Source: Asterochloris sp. CNOR1 | Lineage: Eukaryota; Chlorophyta; Trebouxiophyceae; Trebouxiales; Trebouxiaceae | Assembly: GCA_963969365.1 (NCBI GenBank) | Contig: OZ017746.1 | Coordinates: 1,364,001-1,428,000, forward strand | Direction of reading: 5' to 3' | DNA length: 64,000 bases | Shown: in pieces, positions 46,784-57,606 of the stretch | Layout of the letters: the number at the start of each line of letters is the position of its first letter | Numbering within the stretch: the first letter of the stretch is position 1 | The notes under the pieces: model-generated | Seen by the model: only the letters and a program-made list of their open reading frames with translations | Told to the model about the DNA's origin: nothing | Databases searched by the model: none | Program-made: the position numbers and the translations under genes

Positions 46784-49187
46784 CTATCTAAACAGGCGTT
46801 CAAGGAGCCATGTATCCTTTAACTCTGCGGCCTGCTTACTTTTCAGGGGGAGGAAGACTGTTCTGCGCAGGGGCCGCAATGATTCTAGCTGCAGGAAGGT
46901 GCCGTCCTCGTTGCCGTGCTGCCATCCACTGCTCTTCCACACCTGCACAGACAACATGGGCAGAACTTGGCAATCACGCAGAACCCAACAGCGGAGTGCT
47001 GCACTGGGTGGCTTGCAGGCACCACTGCAGGTATCTCAAGCCATTGAACGGTGGGATATGACTTTGCAGACACAAAGTTTGAAAAGAGCAATGCATAAAC
47101 ACTGCAGTGCACTTACCTGAGGAAAGGCAACTGAGCCTTTGGGGATGACTGCACAGGCAGCATGGGCATCGCTATCCTCCGCATACTGCCTCAGGAACTG
47201 AGTGCACTGCTGCAGGGTTTCTGGAGACTCAAAAGCTTTTGTGACCTGGACCCTCCCCATCTGCTCCTTACCATCAGGGCCAGCCCGACCTGCACATGCC
47301 AGCACATGACCTCAGCTTGTTGCATGAAGCGCCAAGCCCACTAAAATGTCATGCCAGCGGATTGGCCCTTCATGCTCAGTCCTGTTGCCTGGGGCATCAT
47401 GTCAAGGTGCCAACGTTGAACAGCAGCGCTGAGAGAGCATGGCCTCACTGACCTCACCTGCCGGTGTCCTGGCTCCACGGATGCTTTTGTGTATTAGGGC
47501 ACCCACTGGGAGGAAGCAGACTGCAGGCTGCAAACGCTGAGCATTGTTGCTTATGCCCACCCACCTGGCAAGAAGTAGACTGCCGGCTGAATGTCCTGGG
47601 GCGCCTTTTGCATCTCTGCCTCTGTCAGCTCTTTGACGTCCTTCATAAAGTCCTCGATGCGCTCGTCGCTGATGGGAATGATGGTGCTGTTTGCCTGCAG
47701 CGGCGATGCTGGTGCTGAAAAATGCTGCTGACCTTGCATGCAGACAGCAGGGCTTGCACTTGCTGGGGTGCTTTGCAAGCTGTCAGGGAATGAGGGTGCT
47801 CTCTGCCTGCCTTCGCAGGCCTGAGGGAGCTGCTAGCCTTGCATGTGAGTGGCAGCGCTTGCAGTCGCTAGGGATCCGGTGCAGGCTGCTTGAGTAGTAT
47901 CATGGTCTGCCCATATTTGCGGGCTCAGGGTGCTGCTTGATCAGAAGTGCAGGCCATCAAGTAAACGTGCTTGCACTTGCGGGGATGCAGTCCAATGCCA
48001 GAAGGCTTATGGCAGCTACACTGATGGCACGTTGCATGCATTTGGAGCTCTCAAGATCAGCTCACATTGCACTCTATGCGAAGTCATGCCAATTGCTTTC
48101 ACTGCATGCTGCTCATGCAGGTGCAGGGCGGTGTGGCAGTCTCCAGCATTGCAGAGAGAGCCATCTGTATACTCACTGCCTGCTGCTTTGCAGCCTCATA
48201 CTCCTCATCATTGCTGATGACCCCCGTCACAGGTGCCTGCCCTATCCTGCCAGCTCCATCCGCTGCCCCAGCATCTGACGCCCTGGCATGCCCGTTTGGT
48301 GTTGCCTGGACCGCCCCTTTCCTGCCTGTTGGCTTCTTTGCAACATTGGCTTTGCCACAGGCATCCTCTTTGCTGGCAAAATTGAAGCTGCTGCCCTCTT
48401 CCCGCGAGGCCTTGCGAGCCTGGGCACGTTGCCGCTGCAGCTGCTTGCTCAGTGCAGAGGCCTTGCTGGAGGCTGCTGGCCCTGCATCTGGCAGGCGTGC
48501 CGCCTGCTGGTACACACCTATTGCCTGCAAACACAGAATGTTCATATGGAAGCACCATTCATCTCCACTTGGTTAGGGCAGCTGCTTTGTTGGCCCTGCC
48601 AGATGCGGCGTTCGGTACTCACTCATTGCATGCTTGCGTAGCAGATGCATCTGAGGCGGCAAGACGTCTGCTGGCAGACTTGGTGTGCGACAGCTACTGG
48701 TGCATTACTGGTTGGTGCCACAGTCCTACCAAGCAGCTGCAGAACCTGCCGTGTGTCCACCGTTCTCTGCAGCTGCGACTTGCTTGCTGAGCCCCTCCCA
48801 CTATGAGCTGAAGCAGCGCACCTCATCAAATTTCTCAGCTGCCTCGAGGGCTGCCCCCTTCCGAAAATAGCCCTTCTCCCACTCAGGTCTCAACTTCAGG
48901 CAGTGTTCTGCATCTGCAAGGGCCTTGGCCACCTTTTGGAGCTTGAGAAGCGCAGCACTGCGGTTGCTGCAGCGCATATGGCACAAAGCCAATGTCAGAT
49001 GCATCACGACCTCCAAAGTAACAGCTCTGCCGTCGGGTCCCAGCCTGAATTAGATGGCCAGGGTGTCTCACCTGTAAAGCACTGCGTTTTCCGGATCCTG
49101 CTTGATGGCCTTCGTGTAGGTTGCTGCCGCCTTCAGGTACTGCTCTGATGCAAACTCTGCGTTACCCTGATCTTTGAGGCTGCTCAT
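46784..49187 (-). CDS. TPR-domain co-chaperone-like protein
   Basis: The first exon is 49187-49070 from ATG (MSSLKDQGNAEFASEQYLKA, YTKAIKQDPENAVLYR). The second, about 48966-48821 (NRSAALLKLQKVAKALADAE, LRPEWEKGYFRKGAALEA), completes three TPR helices pairs of the Hsp70/Hsp90-binding type (as in STI1/HOP and relatives). The third, about 48530-48130, continues AIGVYQQAARLP and then becomes a charged, Ala/Lys-rich linker. Later exons are about 47697-47561 (SDERIEDFMKDVKELTEAEM), about 47275-47116 (ETLQQCTQFLRQYAEDSDAH) and about 46949-46784 (HGNEDGTFLQLESLRPLRRT), ending at TAG 46784-46786. It probably docks chaperone C-termini in the cytosol. The function of the conserved C-terminal part is unknown to me. 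Its ATG is only 71 bases from that of HBS1. Confidence 0.72.
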
Positions 49188-49258
49188 GAAGGCTCACAGC
49201 TCATCTATTCGCCATGCTGTTGACCTTCAAGTTTGACCCGATCCCCAGCATAGCAGCC
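49188..49258. promoter_or_regulatory. Very short bidirectional promoter
   Basis: 71 bases between the start codons of the TPR gene (49187, minus) and HBS1 (49259, plus). If HBS1 instead starts at the in-frame ATG at 49214, only 26 bases remain. Both 5' leaders must then overlap or be very short. No core promoter motif is obvious. Confidence 0.5.
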
Positions 49259-52200
49259 ATGCCAGGAGGCAAGTCCGGCAGGGCAGCATACGACGACGAA
49301 GACTGGGAGGATGAAGAGGATTATTATGATGATTATGCAGAGGATGCTTATGATGATACAGTGCAGACTGCCATCAAGCCCAAGCAGGCACGTTGCTTTG
49401 AAGCTTCTCTCCAGCACTCTGCATCAGCATGCTCAAACCTGCCCACATGTTCAGGGGACAGGTATTGCTGGCGCAGGCAGCAGGGGAGCAGGCTCCAAGG
49501 CCGGCAGTACACCTGCCAGACAGGCACAGGCACCTGGTCCTGGCAAGGGCAAGGGGCCCCAGGCCAAGCCTGCCCCAGCTGCAGGTGCTTCGGCGTTGGC
49601 TCAGTCGCTGTGCAGTCCCCCACCCCGGCTGCCAACGGGCAGGCAGCAACAGGGGGGTGAGGGCGTGGCTGCCTGCCCGCCTGCGTGCTGCCGGCATCAG
49701 CCAGAGTCTGTGCACAGCATGCCAGCGCTTCGTTGCTGGCGCATCCCTGCTGGCCTTGTGTCTTCTGTGTCATCCTTCAAGCGTGACGGGCAGCAGCCTG
49801 CACTCCAAGAGCTGTCCCAATTGCAGGCACACAGCAGTGCCACAGCAGCTGGTGGCCCCAGGCACATGTGTGACTGCAGGCCGGAAAGCTGCCACCCCCA
49901 GCCAGTGCCAGCAAACCTTTGACCTGGCGCCCACCAACAGGTCAGCAGCAGACATACAACCCTTCCAATTTGACACTCCCTCGCCTGATGACATTGTGCG
50001 CGCAGCCCAGGGTCGCCCCACAGGGCAGCCCAGAACGCCAGCAGCAGCACCTGGCAAGGCGGATGCAGCCAGCAGCAGGCCGCCGACTGCCACGCCTTCA
50101 GCCCCAGCAGTGAATGATGCGCAGGCTGCAGCTAGAGGTGCGGTTGCGCAGCCGCAGCACTGAGGCATCATGCCTGCTTATTTCTCCACATCAGGCGGCT
50201 TAGGACCACTGCCTGGGCCGTCGGCCCCAAAGCTGCCTGCATGGAGGTCCATGAATGTGGCTCTGACTGCCTTAAGTGCCTCTTACTGCCATTGCGGCAG
50301 GCAAGCGCCTGCAAGGCCACCCCCAGCAGCAGTTGAAGGCTGCAGCTGAAGGTGGGGCTGTGCTGCTGCAGCACAGACGTGTGCCTGCCTGCACCCTGCA
50401 CCAGGCGCCTTGCAAGCACTGCCTGGCTGTCGGGCTTGTGGCCGCCGCCCTGAAGCTGCCTGCATCAGGCGGTCCTCCTCGCTGGCTGGCCGGCCCACAG
50501 CCTGGCAACACTGCACAGCACTTTACGCTGCAGGCGTCAGTCAGCTCAGCGTGTCAGATGGGTCAGCCACCCCAGACAGCAAAAGCACCTCCCCTCGGGA
50601 CCAGCCCCAGCGCACAGTTGGCAGAAAGCGCTTGCTGGAGGAGTACAACCTAGAACCTGAGCTGCAGCGCAGCGTGGCAGCTGCCGAGGCCCACGCAGGG
50701 GCCAAGCCCAAGCTGCACCTGGTCGTCCTGGGGCATGTGGACGCGGGCAAGTCCACGCTGATGGGGCGCCTGCTGCACGACCTCGGGTGAGCGGCTGCAC
50801 GCCTGACTCTGGGGGCATGGGGCTGCCATTGCGCGCTTGCAAAGGGGCCAAGCAGCACCTGCTGTCTGGCGCATGACACCACGGCAGCGTCGCTGCTCTC
50901 CTCACAGCAGCCCAGACCAGATCACGACAGGACCAAGAGTGGCCATGCTTGCCGGCCTGTCTTGAGTCCCACATTTAGCGGAACACACACATCTGCATCA
51001 GACCTGAAGGCTGTCCTGCCTTCTGGTTGGCTGCCAGGCTGAGGGGGAGCCTGGCTCTGTCTGCAGGTACGTGGACAAGAAGACAGTGCACAAGCATGAG
51101 AAAGAGTCAGCCCAGGCTGGCAAGGCTTCCTTCTCCTGGGCTTGGCTGCTGGATGAGCGCCCGGAGGAGCGAGCACGAGGTGAGCGCCCAGGTTGTGAGC
51201 CTAGCTGGCTGCCGGATGTGCGATGCTGTGGTCACCCCAGGCTCTTTCCAGCGCCAGGCACAGTCAAGACATGCCGCATGCTGCAGGCAACCTCCAGCAT
51301 CACCAGCACAATGGAGCGGTCTGCTGCGGACACTGGGCCCGCTGACAGTGAGCACCGAGACCCGTGCAACCCGCTCAGCAGTGCAATATCCTGCAGGGTT
51401 TGGCAGGTGCATGCACCACAGACTGGATGCCTTCTGAATGATCTGCAGATCTGGAGCGCTGTGGTAGCAGGTCCGTAGAGTAGGCCTTGTGAGCAAGCCT
51501 TGCAAACTCTAGAGCGTCTGGGATGCAGGCGTCACAGTGGACGTCGCAACAACCCGCTTTGAGACCAGTCACTGCAATGTCACCCTGCTGGACGCCCCGG
51601 GGCATTTGGACTTTGTGCCCAACATGATCATGGGGGCTGCGCAGGCGGATGCAGCGCTGCTGCTTGTCGACGGCTCCCCAGGTCAGCACAGCCTGCAAGG
51701 ACCGCTTCATTGCCCAGGTTGAGGCACACCTTGGGGCACAGCCCTGAGGGGTTCACTGCAACACTTCTGAGCTAGGTTGTGCTATGTCTTGTGGTCAGTC
51801 CTGCACAGCCTGGCAGCCTCCCTGACGTGCGGCCGCTTCACAGGAGTGCAGCACCTGATGGGTTCAGGGCAGCACCTTGAAGCTGGTTTGAGAGGGTGCT
51901 GTTACCCTGTGTCCTGCTTCAGTCTGAGGTCCACACTCTTCCAATGAAAGCAGCAGCTGTGTGCAGCGTCCCACCAGCCGGGCTGCCAGTACGCTCTGTC
52001 ATCAGCAGGCAGGTGGGATGCCAGCTGCAGAAATTGCAGAAGGGCGCAGCTGCTGCATTCTCCAGGTGGCGGCCCAGCTGGGAATGCCAGTCCAGGTGCC
52101 CCCCCGCAGCGGCTGGTCACAGGGCACGCTCTGCTGACCTCAAGCCTGCAACAAGCTCTGCTGCAGATGGCTTCAAGGCCAGCTTTGAGACCGGCGGCGG

Positions 52201-54648
52201 CAGCCTGGAGAGCGCCTGCACCAGCCAGACGCAAGAGGCCTAGCTGGCCTGCAGCATGCTGCACTGCAGTGCTGCAAGATGCTTCAAGGCCAGCTTCAGA
52301 GCGGCAGCGCAAGCCAGCCCCGCCCAAGGAGCAGTGAGGCTGCTGCACTCCACCTGCTGCAGGTGGCTTTGAGGCTGGCTTTGAGGTTGGAGGTGGTGGC
52401 CTAGGGGGGCCTCGTGGCGGCCAGACGCGAGAACATGCCCAGCTAGCCTACAGCCTGGGCATTCGCCAGCTGGCCGTCATCGTCAGCAAGCTGGACACCT
52501 GTGACTTCTCGCAGCAGCGCTTCCAGCACATCCAGGAGACTCTGCTGCCCTTCCTGACCTCACGGCAGTGCGGCTTCAAGGCTGGGGACCTGCAGTGGCT
52601 GGCAGCTGTGGGGCCCCTGGGGGAGAACCTGATGGGTGCCCCCAAGGACCCCAGGTTTGCGGCGTGGTTCAAGGTCAGCACAGGCTGCCAGAGGGTCTTG
52701 CTGTGGTTGCTGTAACATCTCGGGCGGCCTCTCAAGGATTCTGGAGTGCAGCCTGGTTTAGTGTCAGCGCTGGCTGCCGGACTGCCCTGTATGTTGAGCT
52801 GCAAAAGCTGGCAGCACTCACCCAGGCCGTCAAAATCTGGGACTGGACATCTGCGGCCTGGTGCAAGGTCAGCACAGGCTGCACTCCAGAAGCGCGCAGC
52901 ATATCACTGGTGCCCCCAGCAGGCCGCTGGTTCACGAGAGATGCACTTGCTGCTGCTGCCGTCTTCCCACTGCCAAGGGCGCATGGGGCGGGTGCCGAGG
53001 CTCTGGATGGCAGGGCGTCAGCCACCCTCCATGGCAGACAACGAGAGACAGTGTCATGTGCACGGCAGGGGCTTTAGGTGTGGCAGCCCTTGAGGTACCT
53101 ACTTCCCAGTCATTGTGTTGAAGTCATTGTGTTGCAGATTACAGGGTAGCTGCAGCATGTAGCTGTCAAAGGGCCAACCATGGTGGAGAGGCCTGCACCA
53201 GGGATTATCAAAGTCACAGACCTCTGTAGCGGTGTTTCACAGGGCCCCAGCATGTTTGCCTTCCATGGAGGCCCTCCTGGTCAGTAAGGCAGCAGGCAGG
53301 TGAAGACGTCTGCGCTGCAGGGCCCCTCGGTGATGTCAGCTATCGAGGCCTTCAAGCCACTCAACAGGACAGCTGCACTGAGGCGGCCGCTGCGACTGCC
53401 CATCATCGACGTGTTCAAGGGGCAGCGCGGGGGCCTGTCCATTGGCGGCAAGGTTGAGGGGGGCGCACTGAAGGCAAGCACCTGTGCTCACTGGTCCTCA
53501 GCTGCAGTGCTCACCTTGACTGCTGCCAGCTTATGGGCAGGCGCCATCTTGAGGTGAAGTAGGGGTCTCTGGAGGCTGCAGGCCTGAAGTCAGTGCTGGC
53601 TGCACTCACCTTGAGAATCCTAGATACTGTCTACTATTCCCTTTTCAGGCACATGATGAGGTGCACTGGCAGCCTGTGAAGGCTCAGGGAGTCTCTCGTG
53701 TTTGTGCTGGCCACGCTTTTCACGGGCCGAGTTGTGACTGCCTATCACTGACATGTATCGACATGCTGAGGTGCATTGGGTACCTGAACTTGGGTGCATT
53801 CTGTGCTGGTATGTCATGGACAGCACCTTCTGCATGCAGGCTGGGACTCCCGTCATGGTGCTGCCCTCTGGCGAGACTGGGACTGTGCGGTCTGTGGAAG
53901 TGGATGGCTCACCTGCTGAGCTGGCCACTGCTGGCGACAGCGCAGATCTGACGCTGTCAGGTGGGCTGCCTGCTGCCACAGAGAGAACATGCTGCGCAAC
54001 AAGCCTCTCCTTGCTGTCCCTTTCTGCTGTCAGTCTCGCAGGTCTCAACACAGAGCAGCTGCTCTGTGTGCAGGTGTTGACGCTGCAGTGCTGAACACAG
54101 GCGCAGTCATCTGTCACCCGGAGTGGCCTGTCCCCCTTGTGACCAGGTTTCAAGCCTGCATCCGACTGCTTGAGCTGTCCATCCCCATCACGAAAGGGCA
54201 GCAGGTACCCACAGAGAGAGACAAGAATTTACTTACCAGGCTTCCTCCAACAGCCCCGGCTCCAGTCAGGTCGCCTCTGTGTGCCAGTGCCCAGCCTTGC
54301 TTGGTCACTGCTCCTGTGACTGCGGGACAGGCAGACATGCAGCATGCCCAGTAGATGCTGCCATCAACAGCGCGTGTCCCTGCTGTGCAGGTCACCATCC
54401 ATGTCCATGCAGCCAGGGAGACAGGGAGAATTACGCAGCTGGTATCCCTGCTGAATGCAAAGACTGGGGAAGTCACCAAGCCCAAACCAAGGGCTTTGCT
54501 TAAGGAGCAGACTGCCGTCATAGAAGTCACAGCATCCAGGTCACTGTGCTTGGAAACATATGCAGACTATAGGGCTCTAGGCCGCATTGCACTGCGGGAC
54601 TTGGGCAGAACTATAGCGGTTGGCACTGTCACTGAGCTGCTTCAGTGA
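49259..54648 (+). CDS. HBS1: HBS1-like translational GTPase (ribosome rescue, eRF3/eEF1A family)
   Basis: Works with Pelota/Dom34 to release stalled ribosomes in the cytosol. ATG 49259 gives the acidic N-terminus ([20 protein letters not shown]) typical of HBS1; an in-frame ATG at 49214 is possible. Then come a low-complexity linker, [13 protein letters not shown] (about 49965), and the GTPase domain: G1 GHVDAGKST in exon to 50787; exon about 51067-51180; [20 protein letters not shown] (G3) in about 51525-51681; exon 52363-52673 with the G4 position reading SKLD instead of NKMD. The beta-barrel domains follow in about 53323-53475 ([20 protein letters not shown]), about 53838-53960 ([20 protein letters not shown]), about 54073-54204 and 54391-54648. 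The end [20 protein letters not shown], then [20 protein letters not shown], is the EF1A-family C-terminus. Several introns repeat exon edges. Confidence 0.92.
52155..52460 (+). repeat. Copies of an HBS1 exon start in the preceding intron
   Basis: The real exon at 52363 begins 'gtggctttgaggctggcttt'. A copy with its own ctgcag acceptor at 52161-52166 begins 'atggcttcaaggccagcttt' and stays alignable for about 90 bases, including 'ccagacgc' and 'tagcctacagc'-like words. A shorter third copy starts near 52276 ('gatgcttcaaggccagcttc'). Confidence 0.85.
52650..52890 (+). repeat. Copies of an HBS1 exon end and donor in the following intron
   Basis: The real exon end and donor read 'gcggcgtggttcaaggtcag' (from 52660), then 'cacaggctgc'. 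Copies: near 52748 ('tgcagcctggtttagtgtca', 'gcgctggctgcc') and at 52853 ('gcggcctggtgcaaggtcag', 'cacaggctgc'). The last matches the real edge at 28 of 30 positions by eye, donor included. Confidence 0.93.
53235..53365 (+). repeat. Copy of an HBS1 exon start upstream of exon about 53323
   Basis: The exon begins after ctgcag with 'ggcccctcggtgatgtcagc', then 'tatcgaggccttcaag'. About 80 bases upstream, 'ggccccagcatgtttgcctt', then 'ccatggaggccctcctgg', follows a cacag acceptor-like site. Similarity is moderate. Confidence 0.55.
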
Positions 54649-54787
54649 ATCAATGAAGCTGCTGCCGTTGGTGGTAAAAGCAACTCAGAAAGCAACTGAA
54701 TGTGGATGCAAAACGAGATCCAGGGTAGAAGAGTTCTGAGAGTCTTGGCATCAGACTTGGGTTGTAGTCTTCCTAGTGGTACAGCTG

Positions 54788-57069
54788 TCAGAGTTTCCTG
54801 GCTGGAGGGTTGAGGGACAGCTTAAGGACCACATGTCCTGCATCCTCAAGCAATACTGCCTGCTCTACATCTACTGGTGACTTCAAGCTGCTGGGGGATT
54901 CACATGCTAGAGCAGCAGCAGCTGCTGCTGCACGTTCTCGATAATGAGCCGCTATTGTTACAGCTGCAGTGGAGCCCAGTATGACACTGCCGCCAATCCA
55001 AGTCCACATTCCTGTACACAGCGGGAAGCATTGAGCATCTACCATCTGCACAGCTCTCATCAGCTGCTGCCATGCCTTTCACATATAGCAGCGCCTTGTG
55101 ACAGAGCGTGCAATGTCAGAATCACCTGGCAGTGGTGCCACACCCCGCGCCCAGCCCAGCATGCTCCCCACCAGGGGCTCAAGGGTCAATACAAGACTGA
55201 TGATGAGGGGGTGCACATACTTGACTAAATAATTGAAGCCTGTGTGCCCTGCAGCAGCCAGAGGGATTTTGACTCAGGGATTCCCTGGATTTGCTGCACA
55301 GCGGTCGGGCTTGACGCAACCCCTGCAGCACGGCAGACTGACAAGGCATGCACTGCGGCTTTGCCTGGACTTGTGCTGAGCAAGCAGCACTGCCCTGGGC
55401 AGCCCATGGGCGGCTCGCTCACCGACGATCCCTGGCATGATGGCCAGGTAGGCAACTCGTGGCAGGTACTGAGGGTCCAGCCAGCCAAATATGCCGCCCC
55501 TGCCCATCACAAACAGGTGGGCGTGTTCGAAGGGCCACGCGACAAAGGTGAGCACCAGAGCGCCAGTCCCAGTGACAGGCAGCACGTAGACCCACAGCGG
55601 CAGCCAGCTGCGCAGCTTCCGGCCAATCAGCAGATACACTGCAAGGAGAGCAGTAGAGCTCCGACAAGAGTGGGACCTGTGAAACCTACAGCCCAATTGC
55701 GCCATGCAAGGCCAGTACAAGCTTGTCACATTGCTGTGCTCACAAAGCTATGCATCAGGAGCAGCAGCCCACCTGCAAACGTGCAGGCGCCCAGGAATGC
55801 CTCAAAGTCGCCCTGCAGAGACACCTGCACACACCGGCAGACTCAGCCAAGGCAGGGCCCGCACGCACAGGATGTCTGACGAAGACCACCCTCTGCCCTG
55901 CGCATACATGGACATCTGTGCCACCCCGCAGGAGCTCAGGGGAGGAGGACGACCAACGTGTGAGAGGAATGCAGGCTCACGCTGTGCTGTGCAGATGTCA
56001 GATGGATGTGTTATCCTCTGCTGCTCTGAGCCACTGATACTGTCACAGTGACTGGCTCTTCCTCACCTCTTTGTCCTCTCCAGCACTGCGAGCCAGCAGA
56101 GCAATGCCCACACATGCAAACACAGTCCCAATGATCTCCCCTGCAGCAGCAACCTTGCATTTTCTTGGCTGCAAGCCAGGGATTGTGGATGCGACGCAGA
56201 GGTTGTGAGTATCACTTGAAAGGTTTCTGACCTGCTGAGATAGGCTGTCGCAGCACCAGAGCCCCGACTGCCAGCAGGACAGGGGTGACCGAGATGAACA
56301 GCATGGCATGAGCTAGGGAAGTGCTCTGGATTGCGTACACCCAGGTGGCAAAGTGGGCTGCCAAGCACACTCCGCAGCCCACCAGCAGGTGGGCATGGCG
56401 CAGCGTGGCCCCCTGAGCCTCTGCAGCAACATGGGCCCTCACTGAGACAAGCGCACAGCTGCCGCAGTCACTTGCCCATGCAAGGCAATATGCTGGAAGG
56501 GCATCATGGCAGTGCATTGAAGCCGCCCGAGGGCTTGGCCAGAGGCATAGAGGGCATTCTGGTCGTGATCTGCTGCCGCCGCAGATGTCAGCTAGGGGGA
56601 ATGTCAGCATTGTAAAACTTCGGCATCAACATCATTTCCAGGGGCACACACCAGAAGTCATGCCCCACCACTGCGCTAGGCAGGGAGGCACCATGATGAT
56701 GGATACCAGCTGCAACCGCCATGCAGCCAGGGTGACGGGAGGCACCTCCGGCAGCTCTTTGAAAACTACGCCTGCAGGCAGTACATGCTTCCTTTACAGA
56801 GACGAAGATCAGGATGACAGCCATGGCTTGCAGGACATGCGGTGCTGACTGCAGCCATCCTGTGCACACGGATGCTGACCTGCTGAACTTATGGCAACCA
56901 AACTGAGTGCCAGCATAGGCCACGCATACCATGGCTGCTTCTGCTGGTGGTCAGGGCCCTCAGCCTTGAATTGCTGCTTTCCTGATGTATCGATCTCGTG
57001 CAGGGGCTCTGTTTCTAAAGGTTGCACTTCTGGTTCAAGCAAGTCCCCAGAGGGAGTGTCGTGAGCCAT
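54788..57069 (-). CDS. EamA/DMT-family membrane transporter
   Basis: Drug/metabolite transporter fold of about ten membrane helices. The first exon is 57069 to about 56884: a hydrophilic acidic N-terminus (MAHDTPSGDLLEPEVQPLE), then the first helix (WYAWPMLALSLVAISSA). Next come about 56770-56620 (PPVTLAAWRLQLVSIIMVPP, the EamA 'P-A-R' helix), about 56440-56220 (AHFATWVYAIQSTSLAHAML, FISVTPVLLAVGALVLRQPI, the classic EamA signature), about 56150-56050 (GEIIGTVFACVGIALLAR), about 55835-55745, about 55640-55430 (LPLWVYVLPVTGTGALVLTF), about 55245-55115 (HPLIISLVLTLEPLVGSMLG) and about 55012-54788 (WIGGSVILGSTAAVTIAAHY, then a soluble tail). The substrate is unknown. It converges with HBS1 (139 bases between stops). 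Confidence 0.82.
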
Positions 57070-57606
57070 GCAGGCCCAATGTGCCCAGGAGGCGCAGTGT
57101 CTGGTGATGTCCTGTGTGAGACACAGGCAAGCTGTCTGACAGTTCCATCCTGGTGAAATGAGTCAATAGAATGTAAAATAGCCATTCAATGGGGCAGACC
57201 CTGCAAAAGGGACAGCTTCAGAAGCTCCAGCATTGATTCTTTGACATTGAGAGGGGTGGACTGCATGCATGGCAGGCACAGAGCTCCTTGTGGCATTCCT
57301 TGTTGGTCAGCAGCTTGACAAAGCACAGAAAGGTAGCAAGGGAATGTCAGTGCCAGTCAGGGCGAGGGGCTGGCCTTATGCTGCTGCTGCTGCATGTAGT
57401 GCTGTCAGAAAGAGAGGTAATACACAGTTTAATCTGTGGGTCTGCCCTGGATGTTGCAGAAGGCGTCGAAATCTCTTGTTGTCAGGAGCTGTGCGCTACA
57501 GACTACATGCGCTGCAGAAGGGTCTCACTCCAAAAGCAATCGAGGGTCTGTGTCAACCTGCCTGCACACAGCATCACACCACCGTTTCAGATGGGCCTGT
57601 GGCGCT
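57070..57606. other. Gap between two minus-strand genes
   Basis: Holds the EamA-gene promoter and the 3' end of the trehalose-phosphatase gene. Open plus-strand stretches around 57270-57700 have no recognised motif. Nothing else supported. Confidence 0.4.
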
